This document shows positions 18,507 to 27,491 of a stretch of 64,000 nt of DNA, in pieces. Every line of letters begins with the position of its first letter. Position 1 is the stretch's first letter. The stretch is from Algoriphagus lacus (GTDB lineage: Bacteria > Bacteroidota > Bacteroidia > Cytophagales > Cyclobacteriaceae), in contig NZ_QXML01000006.1 in assembly GCF_003583985.1 (NCBI RefSeq), positions 124,001 to 188,000 of the forward strand, given 5' to 3'. The notes below the pieces were generated by a model. That model was given only the letters and a program-made list of their open reading frames with translations, made no database searches and was not told where the DNA came from. The position numbers and the translations under genes were made by a program.

Positions 18507-18562
18507 AGGTTGGTTTCTTTTGATTCTTCGGGTTTTGGTAAGCAGAGAGGGCCAAGAAAAAT

Positions 18563-19219
18563 TCATTCAAACAGGTAAAGCGTCTCTTTTTCCACGTCTT
18601 TGCTCATCATGTATTCCAGTCTCATTTTGCAACGCTGGAGGCTTTCAAAGGATTCCAGGTCGATCCCGGGATGGCTCGAATTGGTAAATCGTACCGCTGT
18701 GCCTGCCATGCAAACCATGAGCATGCCCTTACCTCCTCCGACTTCCGAATAGTCAATATCGGTACCGAGGATCGCATGTGCTCCCATCAGGAGGGCTTTG
18801 GTTCTTAGGATGGTCATGCAGTTTTCTTCACCTTTTTTGATTTTGGAGTTGAATACATTGGATTCTTTTCCAAAAAAGTCAGTCCAGCTGGAGGCGATTT
18901 CGGAGATCATTCCGGTACCAATCACTGACTGGGAAGTGACTATTCCAAGCGTATTGTATTCCCAGTTGGAAGGGGAGTGGACGGTGACAATTGGAATGTT
19001 TTGAAGCTCGGTTTCCAATCTTTCCTTCAGATGCTTCAATTCTTCATGAAAGTTGGACTTAGCCAACTTCAGCATGTCATTAAGGCATTGGCTGCAATAG
19101 GATTCCGAGGTGTTTTCGGTAAAATCATGGATGAAAGCGACCTGCTTTTCATTGGCCAGCCGATTTTCTTTCAGAAACCCTGATTTGATTTCTGCATTGC
19201 AATTTGGGCAGTGTGTCAT
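18563..19219 (-). CDS. Zinc-ribbon plus YbjQ/UPF0145-like domain protein
   Basis: 218 aa from the ATG at 19219 (MTHCPNCNAE); the frame extends upstream to 19297, but the extra hydrophobic 26 residues would precede a zinc ribbon and are unlikely. Residues 1-60 carry CPNC and CSQC, a probable Zn ribbon. Residues about 90-195 match the YbjQ (UPF0145) pentamer-forming domain: NTLGIVTSQSVIGTGM, then ALLMGAHAILGTDIDYSEVG and MLMVCMAGTAVRF. YbjQ proteins are proposed metal-binding or membrane-stress proteins of unknown mechanism. Cytoplasmic, monocistronic. Confidence 0.8.
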   Translation of the reverse strand: MTHCPNCNAEIKSGFLKENRLANEKQVAFIHDFTENTSESYCSQCLNDMLKLAKSNFHEELKHLKERLETELQNIPIVTVHSPSNWEYNTLGIVTSQSVIGTGMISEIASSWTDFFGKESNVFNSKIKKGEENCMTILRTKALLMGAHAILGTDIDYSEVGGGKGMLMVCMAGTAVRFTNSSHPGIDLESFESLQRCKMRLEYMMSKDVEKETLYLFE

Positions 19220-19286
19220 TGATTGTAAAAGGTGGATTGGTGATAAGGAGTTTGGTAATAATATAGGAAAATAAAAAAATGGAAGG

Positions 19287-19325
19287 CTAAAATTCAATCA
19301 ACCTGATTTTAATCAGGTTGATTGA
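19287..19325 (-). terminator. Perfect 15-bp palindromic hairpin, terminator
   Basis: tcaatcaacctgatt and its exact complement are separated by 2 nt; on the minus strand ATTTTAG follows. It lies about 85 nt beyond the stop of the repeat protein gene and is the likely end of that transcript. Confidence 0.75.
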
Positions 19326-19409
19326 AAAGGATGGCGAGCTGTATGCTTTTTGGGGAGGTAATTGGGCTTCGCAAACCTTTGATTCAATCTAGTTTTGATT
19401 ACCCAGGTT

Positions 19410-21569
19410 TTACCGCATTCTTCCTCCGCCTGCTCGTCCACCGCCACCTCGGTAGGCTCCGCCCATGTTTCCTCCACGGTTTGACTGCTGGAAGCTTTGG
19501 TTTTGAGTAGCACTTCGTTGTCGGTTTTGGTAATCCCTGTTCATTTGGGAAGACTGGTTTGTTCCCTGCCATTGATTCCCTTGGCGCTGACTCCAGTTGC
19601 CGTTACTGTCACGGTTGTATACGTTTCCGGCTTTGTCAGAATAGACGTCCCGACTTCCGGCACCGGCCATGGCTCCACGATTGGAAGGCTGCTGAGCGGT
19701 GGATGGAGTTCGGTCGCTTGGAGTTTTTGATCTGTCGGCAGTGGACACGCCTGGTTGAGTGCTTGGTCTTTGTGTTCTGCTTGGCTGTTGAGAAGCGGAA
19801 GCACCGCCTCTGTCACCTCTGGGGATATCTTTGGTGGTGGCGCCGTTTCGTTTGTTGTAAATATTATTGGATCGGTCGATGTTGATGTCCCCGTTGTTTA
19901 TAAAGACATTGTTCCCATATCCTCCTCCATAATAAGGCGGTCTGTATGCACCCGGTCCCCAATATCCCCCACCTCCATACACGCTGAAGGTGAAAAACCC
20001 ATAACTCATGTGGAATCCCATGCTCCATCCTGTCCATGGATTGTAATGCATGCTGAATCCATAGGTCACCGGACGTGGATAATAATAGGGTCCATACCAT
20101 GGATTGTAATAATAACCAGTTCCATACACCACAGTTGGTCCATAGACATAGCTACCCATGTATCCTGGAGTATACCCTACATAGACCACTTCAGGGGTAC
20201 TCTCATAGACATAAACATATTTGACATTGTATGCAGGAGAAGTTGCGGGGATTTCTTCCACGTCTTTTGGACGCTTATCGCTGACTTCCCAAGGACCCTT
20301 GGCACTGGAAGAAACAAACCACACCCCGTTGTCCACGGCATAAAACTCCTTTCCAGACTTCAGCACGGTGCTTTTGGTATTCATAGCCAACTCAAGGGAG
20401 GTGCCTTCGATCGGTTCAAATTTAGGCTCTCCATCGTAGGTGACTTCGCAAGTAGCCTTATCCCGGTCCACTTTGGCAGTCTGAGGAACTTGTGCATCGT
20501 GGATGGCATCCAAACTTGACTGGGTACCAGGAACACTTACTAATACTTGGCCTTTGGGTGAATCCTCCGGTATTTTCGCAAAGTCAGCAGGTAGCTCCTC
20601 GGCCGGAATGTATTCCCATGGTCCTTCCAGTTTGCCTGAGGCATACCACCTTCCGGATAGAAGCAAGTAATACTTTTGGTTGTCCAGATACCTGAAAATA
20701 TTATCCTCTGTGTTGGATAGGTAGAGTAGGTTGGTCCCTTGAATACTTGCAAAATCCGCCTTGCCGTCAGATTGGATGATCTCTGCAGGCTTGGTGCTTG
20801 AAATCACCTTTTTGGGTGCTTTCGCATTGGGGTTTGGTTTTTCGGTCTGTTGTTTTTTGATCTGCTCATCCACCGATTTGATGGATTTGGGAAGGGAGGA
20901 TGTGAGCGAATAGCCTTCTTTGATTGCCTGAGACACATACCAGCCTTGGCCTGCATAGAGGTAGTACTTTTTGTCTTCTGTGGCTTTAAGGATCAAATAG
21001 GGGGTGTTGATCACCCGATCCATTTTTAGGTCTTTGTCCTGTTCCACTTTTGGTTCCCCGTCAAAAAGAACCAGCAAAGTCGGTTCTTCCGCATAGAATA
21101 TTTGAGGCGGCTCGTTATTCAGTCTCTCGCTGACTACCGCTTGATCCATTTCGATTGTGGCATTGACCTCATCGATGGTAGATTCTATTCCCCATAGCGG
21201 GATTTCAGCCTCCAGAAGTTGTTTCAACTTGGTGATTTTGCTTTGATCTTCCACTCCTGGAAGTTTGACATCAGTGATTTTGATACTTTCCAGTGTCAAG
21301 GTCCGGTCATCCCGGTCGGTCATCATGGTAGCCGAATACCAAAACACCCCAAAGACCAACTCGGATCCAGGGGTTTCTTCCGCGGAAAAGGCAGCTCTTC
21401 CTTTGATAATGTTCCCGTTAAGGGTTTCAGGCTGGGGCTGATAGACGGTGATTCGGGCACCGCCTTTTGCAAAGATGTCTTTCGGCCAGTTTATTTGTGC
21501 ATAGGAAGTTGACTGGATAAGTAAGAGAAAGACCAAGCACAAAACCGCTTTAGTTCTATTGGTGTTCAT
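19410..21569 (-). CDS. Exported protein with WY/GPW repeats, Tyr/Gly-rich segment and basic tail
   Basis: 719 aa with a signal peptide (LVFLLLIQSTSYA). The central part carries at least three copies of a unit: YYLYAGQGWYVSQAIKEG, YYLLLSGRWYASGKLEGPWE and FYAVDNGVWFVSSSAKGPWE, each preceded by a 'p.y..L..T.n' strand. Relatives are sometimes annotated as carbohydrate-binding. Then follows a Tyr/Gly/Pro/Trp-rich hydrophobic stretch (about 455-550, e.g. YNPWYGPYYYPRPVTYGFSM) and a low-complexity Ser/Gln/Asn/Arg tail ending GGGGRAGGGRMR. It is probably a surface or matrix protein; function unknown. Confidence 0.75.
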   Translation of the reverse strand: MNTNRTKAVLCLVFLLLIQSTSYAQINWPKDIFAKGGARITVYQPQPETLNGNIIKGRAAFSAEETPGSELVFGVFWYSATMMTDRDDRTLTLESIKITDVKLPGVEDQSKITKLKQLLEAEIPLWGIESTIDEVNATIEMDQAVVSERLNNEPPQIFYAEEPTLLVLFDGEPKVEQDKDLKMDRVINTPYLILKATEDKKYYLYAGQGWYVSQAIKEGYSLTSSLPKSIKSVDEQIKKQQTEKPNPNAKAPKKVISSTKPAEIIQSDGKADFASIQGTNLLYLSNTEDNIFRYLDNQKYYLLLSGRWYASGKLEGPWEYIPAEELPADFAKIPEDSPKGQVLVSVPGTQSSLDAIHDAQVPQTAKVDRDKATCEVTYDGEPKFEPIEGTSLELAMNTKSTVLKSGKEFYAVDNGVWFVSSSAKGPWEVSDKRPKDVEEIPATSPAYNVKYVYVYESTPEVVYVGYTPGYMGSYVYGPTVVYGTGYYYNPWYGPYYYPRPVTYGFSMHYNPWTGWSMGFHMSYGFFTFSVYGGGGYWGPGAYRPPYYGGGYGNNVFINNGDINIDRSNNIYNKRNGATTKDIPRGDRGGASASQQPSRTQRPSTQPGVSTADRSKTPSDRTPSTAQQPSNRGAMAGAGSRDVYSDKAGNVYNRDSNGNWSQRQGNQWQGTNQSSQMNRDYQNRQRSATQNQSFQQSNRGGNMGGAYRGGGGRAGGGRMR

Positions 21570-21595
21570 ACTACCGTTTTCAATTTGTGTGAATT

Positions 21596-22990
21596 CTAAA
21601 TTTCAATCAGATCACCAATGGCTGGTAAAATCGGCTTGAGGTTAAATTTTGACTCAATCAACTCCGATAGGACTGCTCTGGCTTTATCTTCACCGTGAAC
21701 AAGGACTACTTTGGGTTTTGAGGGAGCGAGGTAGGAAAACCACTCCAGAAGTTCCGACTGCCCTGCATGCGCACTGAAGCCACTCAAACTGTGGATTTGG
21801 GCTTTTACCTCGATTTCTTCTTTGAAAATCCGAACGGAATCGGCCTTTTCAACCAACCTTCTTCCCAAAGAGCCCTGAGACTGAAACCCAACGATGATGA
21901 CATGGGTATTTGGATGGCTTAGATTATGGCGGAGGTGGTGGAGAATGCGACCTCCGTTGCACATACCGGCTCCGGCCAGGATCATACAGGGACCTTCAAC
22001 TTCATTCAAGGCCTTGGAGGTTTCCCCGCTTGGGCTAGGAATAAAGTATTGAGGATCAACCGGAAAAGCCCCTTTTTGCTTTAAGGCCTGGAAGTCCTCA
22101 TCCAAAATCTCCTGGTGGTTTCTGTAGACCTCAGTGGCCTGCAGGGCCATGGGACTGTCCAGATACACCGGAAAGGGTTTGATTTTACCGTTATTGAAAA
22201 GCTCAGCCATGTGGTAAATGATCTGCTGTGCTCTTCCGATGGCAAAAGTCGGGATCAATATTTTACCGTTCGTTTCACTTGTTTCTTTTACAATCCGTTC
22301 AAATTCGGCAACTGTTTCTTCGTAAGGCTTGTGATTTTTATCTCCGTAGGTAGATTCCATAAACACCAAGTCTGCCTTGACAAAGTGATCGAAAGGTCGA
22401 AGCAAGGGGAGATTTAATGGTCCCAAATCTCCTGAAAATGCGATTACTTTGGTTTTTCCGTCTTCCTGAACCGTGAGTTCAATACTTCCGGAACCGAGCA
22501 TGTGCCCGGATTCTATCCAGCGCGCTGTAATGTCTTCTGAAATCCGCACCTGTTCGCCCAATTGCACAGGCTTAACCAAATCGCGCATTTTCTCGACATG
22601 CTCAGGGCTGTAAAGTGGCTCAAACAAGGGCTGTCCGGGTTCCCAGTATTTTCGATTGTTTCGCTCCGCATCGGCTTCCTGCATCCTGCCAGAGTCCTGA
22701 AGGATGATGCTGGAAAGTTCAAGCGTTTGGGCGGTACTGTAGATCGGCCCCACAAACCCGTGCTTTATTAGCATGGGGACCCGACCAGTGTGATCCAAAT
22801 GGCCATGGGTCAGTAGTACGGCTTGGACCTGATCTGGCTTGGCACCTTCCGGAAGGAGGTTTTTGGCTTCCGAATCTTTTCCACCCTGGAACATCCCGCA
22901 GTCGATCAAAATGGCCGATTTTTCAGTTTTTACTAAGTAGCATGAGCCGGTCACTTCACCTCCTGCAGCACCAAAAAGCTTGATTTTCAT
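21596..22990 (-). CDS. Beta-CASP metallo-beta-lactamase-fold RNase-like protein
   Basis: 464 aa. MBL motifs: LLTHGHLDHTGRVP (HxHxDH), ESGHMLGSGSIEL, FSGDLGPLN; beta-CASP motifs: ILAGAGMCNGGRILHHLRHNL region and FSAHAGQSELLEWF, with a C-terminal His near VLVHGEDKAR. This is the CPSF73-like/RNA-metabolising class, so an endo- or 5'-exoribonuclease is expected. Two Zn ions. A gene for a LOG-family protein lies 24 nt upstream, suggesting co-transcription. Confidence 0.92.
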   Translation of the reverse strand: MKIKLFGAAGGEVTGSCYLVKTEKSAILIDCGMFQGGKDSEAKNLLPEGAKPDQVQAVLLTHGHLDHTGRVPMLIKHGFVGPIYSTAQTLELSSIILQDSGRMQEADAERNNRKYWEPGQPLFEPLYSPEHVEKMRDLVKPVQLGEQVRISEDITARWIESGHMLGSGSIELTVQEDGKTKVIAFSGDLGPLNLPLLRPFDHFVKADLVFMESTYGDKNHKPYEETVAEFERIVKETSETNGKILIPTFAIGRAQQIIYHMAELFNNGKIKPFPVYLDSPMALQATEVYRNHQEILDEDFQALKQKGAFPVDPQYFIPSPSGETSKALNEVEGPCMILAGAGMCNGGRILHHLRHNLSHPNTHVIIVGFQSQGSLGRRLVEKADSVRIFKEEIEVKAQIHSLSGFSAHAGQSELLEWFSYLAPSKPKVVLVHGEDKARAVLSELIESKFNLKPILPAIGDLIEI

Positions 22991-23014
22991 TTAATTCGAG
23001 TAAAATGGATAGGG

Positions 23015-23860
23015 TTATTTCTTTGATTTTTTGGGAGTTCTCGGCTTCAGCTTGGTTTTTTCCTTTTCCAGGATTTTTTGAAGATCCTTTGGAATGCTTT
23101 TCAGGACCAATTCCACAGCCTCTTCCGGAGTATCCACGATTTTGGAAAATCCGATTTCCTCGGGGGAAAATACGCCTTGATCTGCCATGAAACCCACGAA
23201 ATCCCGCAGCCCTTTCCAGAATTCCTTTCCAACCAAAATGAGTGGAAATGGGCCGATTTTCTTGCATTGGATCAAAGTGGCCGCTTCAAACAATTCGTCC
23301 AGAGTTCCCAAGCCACCCGGCATGACGATGTAGGCGCAGGAATACTTTACCAGCATGGTTTTGCGTACAAAAAAGTGATTGAATTCTATGGTTCCGTCGA
23401 CGTATGGGTTGGGTTCCTGCTCGTGAGGAAGGATGATGTTGAGTCCGTAAGTTTTTCCTCCCACTTCAAAAGCTCCCTTGTTGGCGGCTTCCATAGCACC
23501 CGGTCCACCACCTGTCAGGACAGAAAATCCAGCTTTGGCAAACCCTTCCCCTGTCTTTCGGGATAGCTCGTAGTAGTCGTCACCGGGGCGAAATCTCGCA
23601 GATCCAAAAATGGTGACAGCCGGCCCGATTTTATTCATTTTCTTCATGGCCATTTCAAACTCCTTCGTGACTTTCTCCAGGCGTTTTTTGTCTTTTTCGG
23701 GACTTCTGATCTGGGAAAGAAACTCCCGCTCATCCTTTAGCTTTTTGCTGAGGTTGGGAGGCAATTCGTAATTCATTTGGGAATTTTTCCAATGCTCTTG
23801 CCAGGATTTTTCCCATTCCTCAGTACTAATGGGTTTGATATCTTTTGCACTTGTGCTCAT
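23015..23860 (-). CDS. LOG-family nucleotide phosphoribohydrolase (TIGR00730-like)
   Basis: 281 aa Rossmann-fold protein with the LOG signatures GGGPGAMEAANKGAFE and MPGGLGTLDELFE. LOG proteins release free base from nucleoside 5'-monophosphates (cytokinin riboside monophosphates in plants; AMP-like substrates in bacteria). The N-terminal ~80 residues are a helical extension and the C-terminus is Lys/Pro-rich (KLKPRTPKKSKK). Confidence 0.9.
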   Translation of the reverse strand: MSTSAKDIKPISTEEWEKSWQEHWKNSQMNYELPPNLSKKLKDEREFLSQIRSPEKDKKRLEKVTKEFEMAMKKMNKIGPAVTIFGSARFRPGDDYYELSRKTGEGFAKAGFSVLTGGGPGAMEAANKGAFEVGGKTYGLNIILPHEQEPNPYVDGTIEFNHFFVRKTMLVKYSCAYIVMPGGLGTLDELFEAATLIQCKKIGPFPLILVGKEFWKGLRDFVGFMADQGVFSPEEIGFSKIVDTPEEAVELVLKSIPKDLQKILEKEKTKLKPRTPKKSKK

Positions 23861-24114
23861 ACAAAAAGGGATTTTTTAAAAGAAAAGAATAGATGTAGGA
23901 TGCAATCTATCCAATTGCACCTCCAAAATTCATGACTTTTATCAGTGACCGATTAAATGAACGCCAAGGTACTGCGCCAAAAAAATGCCTTTGATTTTAA
24001 CCTGAGACGGCATGGAATCAAGTGCGACCAATGCCACAATTAAAGGTTTGATTTTTAATCAGGTGAGATTTTTTCCAAGCTATCGGAAATGGAGGGGTAT
24101 TGAAAAACAATTTC

Positions 24115-24306
24115 CTATTTAACCCCAACTAAGCGGAAAGGAAGCATAAAAAGGTTTCTGACCAAGTCAAAGCTCAAGTCAATCGCAAATCCCAAAAGTC
24201 TGAAAGGCAGAAGAAGGAGCCAAACGAAAGGGTAAAGAATCAATGCAGCCAAAGCAATCGGCCAGCAGATGATAAACAGGATAAGCCAAAGGATAAAGGT
24301 CAGCAT
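24115..24306 (-). CDS. Small membrane protein
   Basis: 63 aa from the ATG at 24306 (MLTFILWLILFIICWP); the frame reaches 24345 but the 13 extra residues are charged and precede the hydrophobic start. Two hydrophobic segments (about 1-35), then an amphipathic end with two similar units, LLLPFRLLGFAIDL and FMLPFRLVGVK. Function unknown; the internal PFRL repeat suggests a re-entrant membrane hairpin. Confidence 0.55.
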   Translation of the reverse strand: MLTFILWLILFIICWPIALAALILYPFVWLLLLPFRLLGFAIDLSFDLVRNLFMLPFRLVGVK

Positions 24307-24567
24307 AGTGGATTGTTTTTCTATTTTGTTCAAAATGCATTCCAAGCCGAAAAACAGGGCTTGAGTATATGTGAAGGCTGTCTTGAAATAATTGTTGATT
24401 TATTATCGGACAGTTTCTTGCGGACACTTTTTTGTTGAAAGCAACGAAGATGCTTAGGCTCAAAGATATTTCTTTCGCTCATGTAAAAAGCACAAAAACA
24501 CCGCTTTGATGAGTGTAATTAGTTTATATTCGAGCGTTAAGTAATTAATTACAACCCCTGTTTTTTC

Positions 24568-27330
24568 ATGCGCCTGGTTCTTTTGCTTTTGTTTTTTTTG
24601 GGCTATGGATTCAGTTTTTCCCAAACCATCACCGGAACCGTACGGGAAAAAGGCTCGGGTTTGCCTCTTCCTTTTTCCAATGTGTTTATCAACAATACCA
24701 CCATCGGATCGGCTACCGATCCAGAAGGTCGGTTTCGGATAAGCGGAGATTTTGCCTCAGAGATTGAGTTGGTTGCTTCCTTTGTGGGCTATGTGACGGA
24801 GGTGAAGACGATTTCCTTTCGGAACAGAAACGAAGTACAGGTCGACTTTGTCTTGGCGTTCAACGAGTCCAATCTTTCCGAGATCGAGCTCAAAGCCAAG
24901 CGGGACAAGTCCTGGGAAAGGGAGTTTCGCCGTTTTGAGGAAGTCTTTTTGGCTTTGCCGGACGACCCCTACAAATCCCAGATTGAGATAACGAACCCCT
25001 GGGTGGTGGAATTTGAAAAAGTCAAACCCGATAAAGGTCCAAACTACCTCCGGGCCACAGCCCAACAGCCTTTGAAAATTACCAATACGGCTTTGGGGTA
25101 TGAGATTGACTATTACCTCCAGGATTTCCGAGTGCTTCGCAACGGATCAAGATTTTACGGACAGGTTTTTTATGAGCCGATTAATTCCTCAGACGAACAA
25201 GAACTCGAGCAATGGGAAAGCGCCAGGGAAGTCAATTTTCACAGCTCCCTCCGCCATCTCAACGAGTCTATTCTGCTCAGCTCTTCTGACTCTCTCTTTT
25301 TCAGACTGTATCATGCTTTGCCTGAACAAATGGACCGCCGGCGAACGAATGATTTTACCCAGGAATTGAATGAATCGATCGTGTTGGTTTCCAAAGACTC
25401 GATTTTGAGAAGGCCCCTGGGTGATGGCAATTTTCGGATTTTTTTGCCTGGCAGGATGGAAGTTCACCACTTGGACAAGCCTTGGCGAAACGACTATTAC
25501 ACCAACATTTACCATGCGATCAGTTGGATTCAGGCGCCGGATGGCTACTATGATGTGGATCGAAAGGGCGTTCTGCTCAATCCCACGCAACTCGTCCTTT
25601 CCGGCTACATGGGTCGGCAGCGGATGGCCAGAATTCTTCCGCTCGATTTTGAGCCGGACAGGAAGTTTGTCACGGAGCAAACCCAGCAGGAGGTAATCAC
25701 GAGTCCGGCGATCCGCTTCAACCGACTCCGGGAAAAGGTCTGGCTGACGACGAACAAACCTTATTTCTATCCCGGCGAAACGGCCTGGATCGGCGGACGC
25801 ATGCTGTATCAGGATCAGACTTTGGCCGATTCCCTCAGCCGGGTAGTGTACGTGGACTTGATCAATTACAAATCGGAAGTCATTCAGTCGGCGACATTTC
25901 CGATTGAGCAGGGGAAAATTTCCGGAGGATTGGCTTTGTCAGCGGATTTAGCTCCGGGAGATTATGCGCTGCGAGGATACACTCATTGGAATCAGAATTT
26001 TGGGGAGCTCGATCAGTTTGTAGCTCCGTTTCTGGTGATGGAATCAGGGTTTCAGCCCAAAGTAGAAGCTGTCGAATCGGAATTCGTACAGGGAGAGATC
26101 ACCGTAAAGCCTGAGTTTTCGGTGAGCGACTCGCTGAGTTACCGGGTGATGGATCTGAAGCTGGAGATTTTGGATGAGTTTCAAAATCCGATTGACGGAG
26201 AATTTATCCTTTCCCTGACCGATGGGGAAACGGTGGTGGAACTTGAGCAAGCCAATTCCCTGGAAGAGGGGATGAACTGGTTGGATGGTAAGCTTCCGGA
26301 TGACTTCGACTCACCGCTTTCCTATCCGGTCGAGTACGGGATTTCGGTTCAGGGGAAGTTTACGGCGGACAACAAACGTCGACCGGCGATCAATCCGATC
26401 ACGGTGGTGAGGGGAGATTTGGAGGATTTTGGTCAGGTGATGACGGATTCACTGGGTAATTTTTGGGCGACTGGATTGTATTTTAAGGATACTGCCCAGA
26501 TTGCTGTTGCCGCGATGGATGACAAATTGCGGCCATTCGGATCGGTCGAACTTCTACCGCTCACTCGACCCAGGCTGTCTTCCATCCTTCCGAAGTATTC
26601 TTATACCAAAGAACCCATCCGGGAGGAAAACAAAACCCTGGATGTATCGGGAGATTACATTTTGTTGGAGGAGTTTGTGAAAGAAGATGTCAAGGAGCGG
26701 GAAACCATGGCTGAGCGGAATTATGGATACGGTGAGCCTACTCAGCAGGTGAGTGGAGATGTTCTCGAAAAAGAAAGCATTGGGGAGATTTTGGGTCGTT
26801 TGGGTTTTAATATGAGTACCCTTAAATTCAGAAATTACACCTATGGAGAAAGGACAGGTACACCCTTGCTAATCATTGATGGGTCTTCCATGCCCTACAT
26901 GGACCCAAATGAGTTTAGGATAACCGTGCTTGGTTTTGAGCCTTCCCAACTTGAATCCATCAAAGTGTATTCTGATAATATCAGCAAATCCATTTTCGGC
27001 ATGGCAGGATATGCAGGAGTGATTATGATTGAGACCAAAAAAGGTTTAAGAACAGGTCCTGAATCATCCTCGAAGTTCAATTCTGAAGGTTTCCAAATCT
27101 TTCCAGTACCGGGATTTACAGATTTCGCAGAATTCCCCAAAAATCCTGCTTCAGACCAATACCTCAGAAAAAAGCCTACGATTTATTGGGAGCCTGAAGC
27201 AATTTCGGAAGCAGGCTTATTCCGGACTCAAGTCAAGGTGCCTTATGGAGTGAAATCGATAAATATCCGGGTGGAAGGTAGGACAGTGGACGGGGAGGCT
27301 TTTTCAAAAATGCTCAAGGTGGAGTTTTAA
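24568..27330 (+). CDS. Large exported protein: CarboxypepD-reg domain, MG2-like domain, TonB-plug-like end
   Basis: 920 aa, signal peptide at 1-19. Residues 20-105 are a carboxypeptidase-regulatory-like beta-sandwich (ITGTVREKGSGLPLPFSNVF, then SFVGYVTE). Residues about 385-490 look like an alpha-2-macroglobulin MG2-like strand set (VWLTTNKPYFYPGETAWIGG, APGDYALRGYTHW). The C-terminal ~180 residues include TPLLIIDGSSMPYMDPNE and SIKVYSDNISKSIFGMAGYAGVIMI, a TonB-receptor plug, but no beta-barrel follows. Probably a periplasmic or surface component; role unknown. An upstream TATATTCG at about 24524 may be part of the promoter. Confidence 0.8.
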   Translation: MRLVLLLLFFLGYGFSFSQTITGTVREKGSGLPLPFSNVFINNTTIGSATDPEGRFRISGDFASEIELVASFVGYVTEVKTISFRNRNEVQVDFVLAFNESNLSEIELKAKRDKSWEREFRRFEEVFLALPDDPYKSQIEITNPWVVEFEKVKPDKGPNYLRATAQQPLKITNTALGYEIDYYLQDFRVLRNGSRFYGQVFYEPINSSDEQELEQWESAREVNFHSSLRHLNESILLSSSDSLFFRLYHALPEQMDRRRTNDFTQELNESIVLVSKDSILRRPLGDGNFRIFLPGRMEVHHLDKPWRNDYYTNIYHAISWIQAPDGYYDVDRKGVLLNPTQLVLSGYMGRQRMARILPLDFEPDRKFVTEQTQQEVITSPAIRFNRLREKVWLTTNKPYFYPGETAWIGGRMLYQDQTLADSLSRVVYVDLINYKSEVIQSATFPIEQGKISGGLALSADLAPGDYALRGYTHWNQNFGELDQFVAPFLVMESGFQPKVEAVESEFVQGEITVKPEFSVSDSLSYRVMDLKLEILDEFQNPIDGEFILSLTDGETVVELEQANSLEEGMNWLDGKLPDDFDSPLSYPVEYGISVQGKFTADNKRRPAINPITVVRGDLEDFGQVMTDSLGNFWATGLYFKDTAQIAVAAMDDKLRPFGSVELLPLTRPRLSSILPKYSYTKEPIREENKTLDVSGDYILLEEFVKEDVKERETMAERNYGYGEPTQQVSGDVLEKESIGEILGRLGFNMSTLKFRNYTYGERTGTPLLIIDGSSMPYMDPNEFRITVLGFEPSQLESIKVYSDNISKSIFGMAGYAGVIMIETKKGLRTGPESSSKFNSEGFQIFPVPGFTDFAEFPKNPASDQYLRKKPTIYWEPEAISEAGLFRTQVKVPYGVKSINIRVEGRTVDGEAFSKMLKVEF

Positions 27331-27454
27331 GGTCAGGAGACTTTGGATCGACAAGCGCACTACACGAAACATCGCTCACAAAGAAAACCCGCGGCTATTG
27401 AGCGGTTTGACCCTTTCAGGTTTTTTTAGCTATTTGAATTTCAAGTTTTGGGAG

Positions 27455-27483
27455 AAAAAAACCGCCAAGTTCTCACTTGGCGG
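27455..27483 (-). terminator. Intrinsic terminator of the M28 peptidase gene
   Basis: A 9-bp perfect stem (ccgccaagt / acttggcgg) with a TCTC loop; on the minus strand followed by TTTTTT, 9 nt past the peptidase stop. Confidence 0.9.
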
Positions 27484-27491
27484 CTTCGGGT

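Noticed and set aside
19755..20519. 254-codon plus-strand ORF
   Set aside because: Lies antisense to the repeat-rich gene at 19410-21569, whose signal peptide and repeats are clear; the opposite frame stays open because of the repetitive composition.
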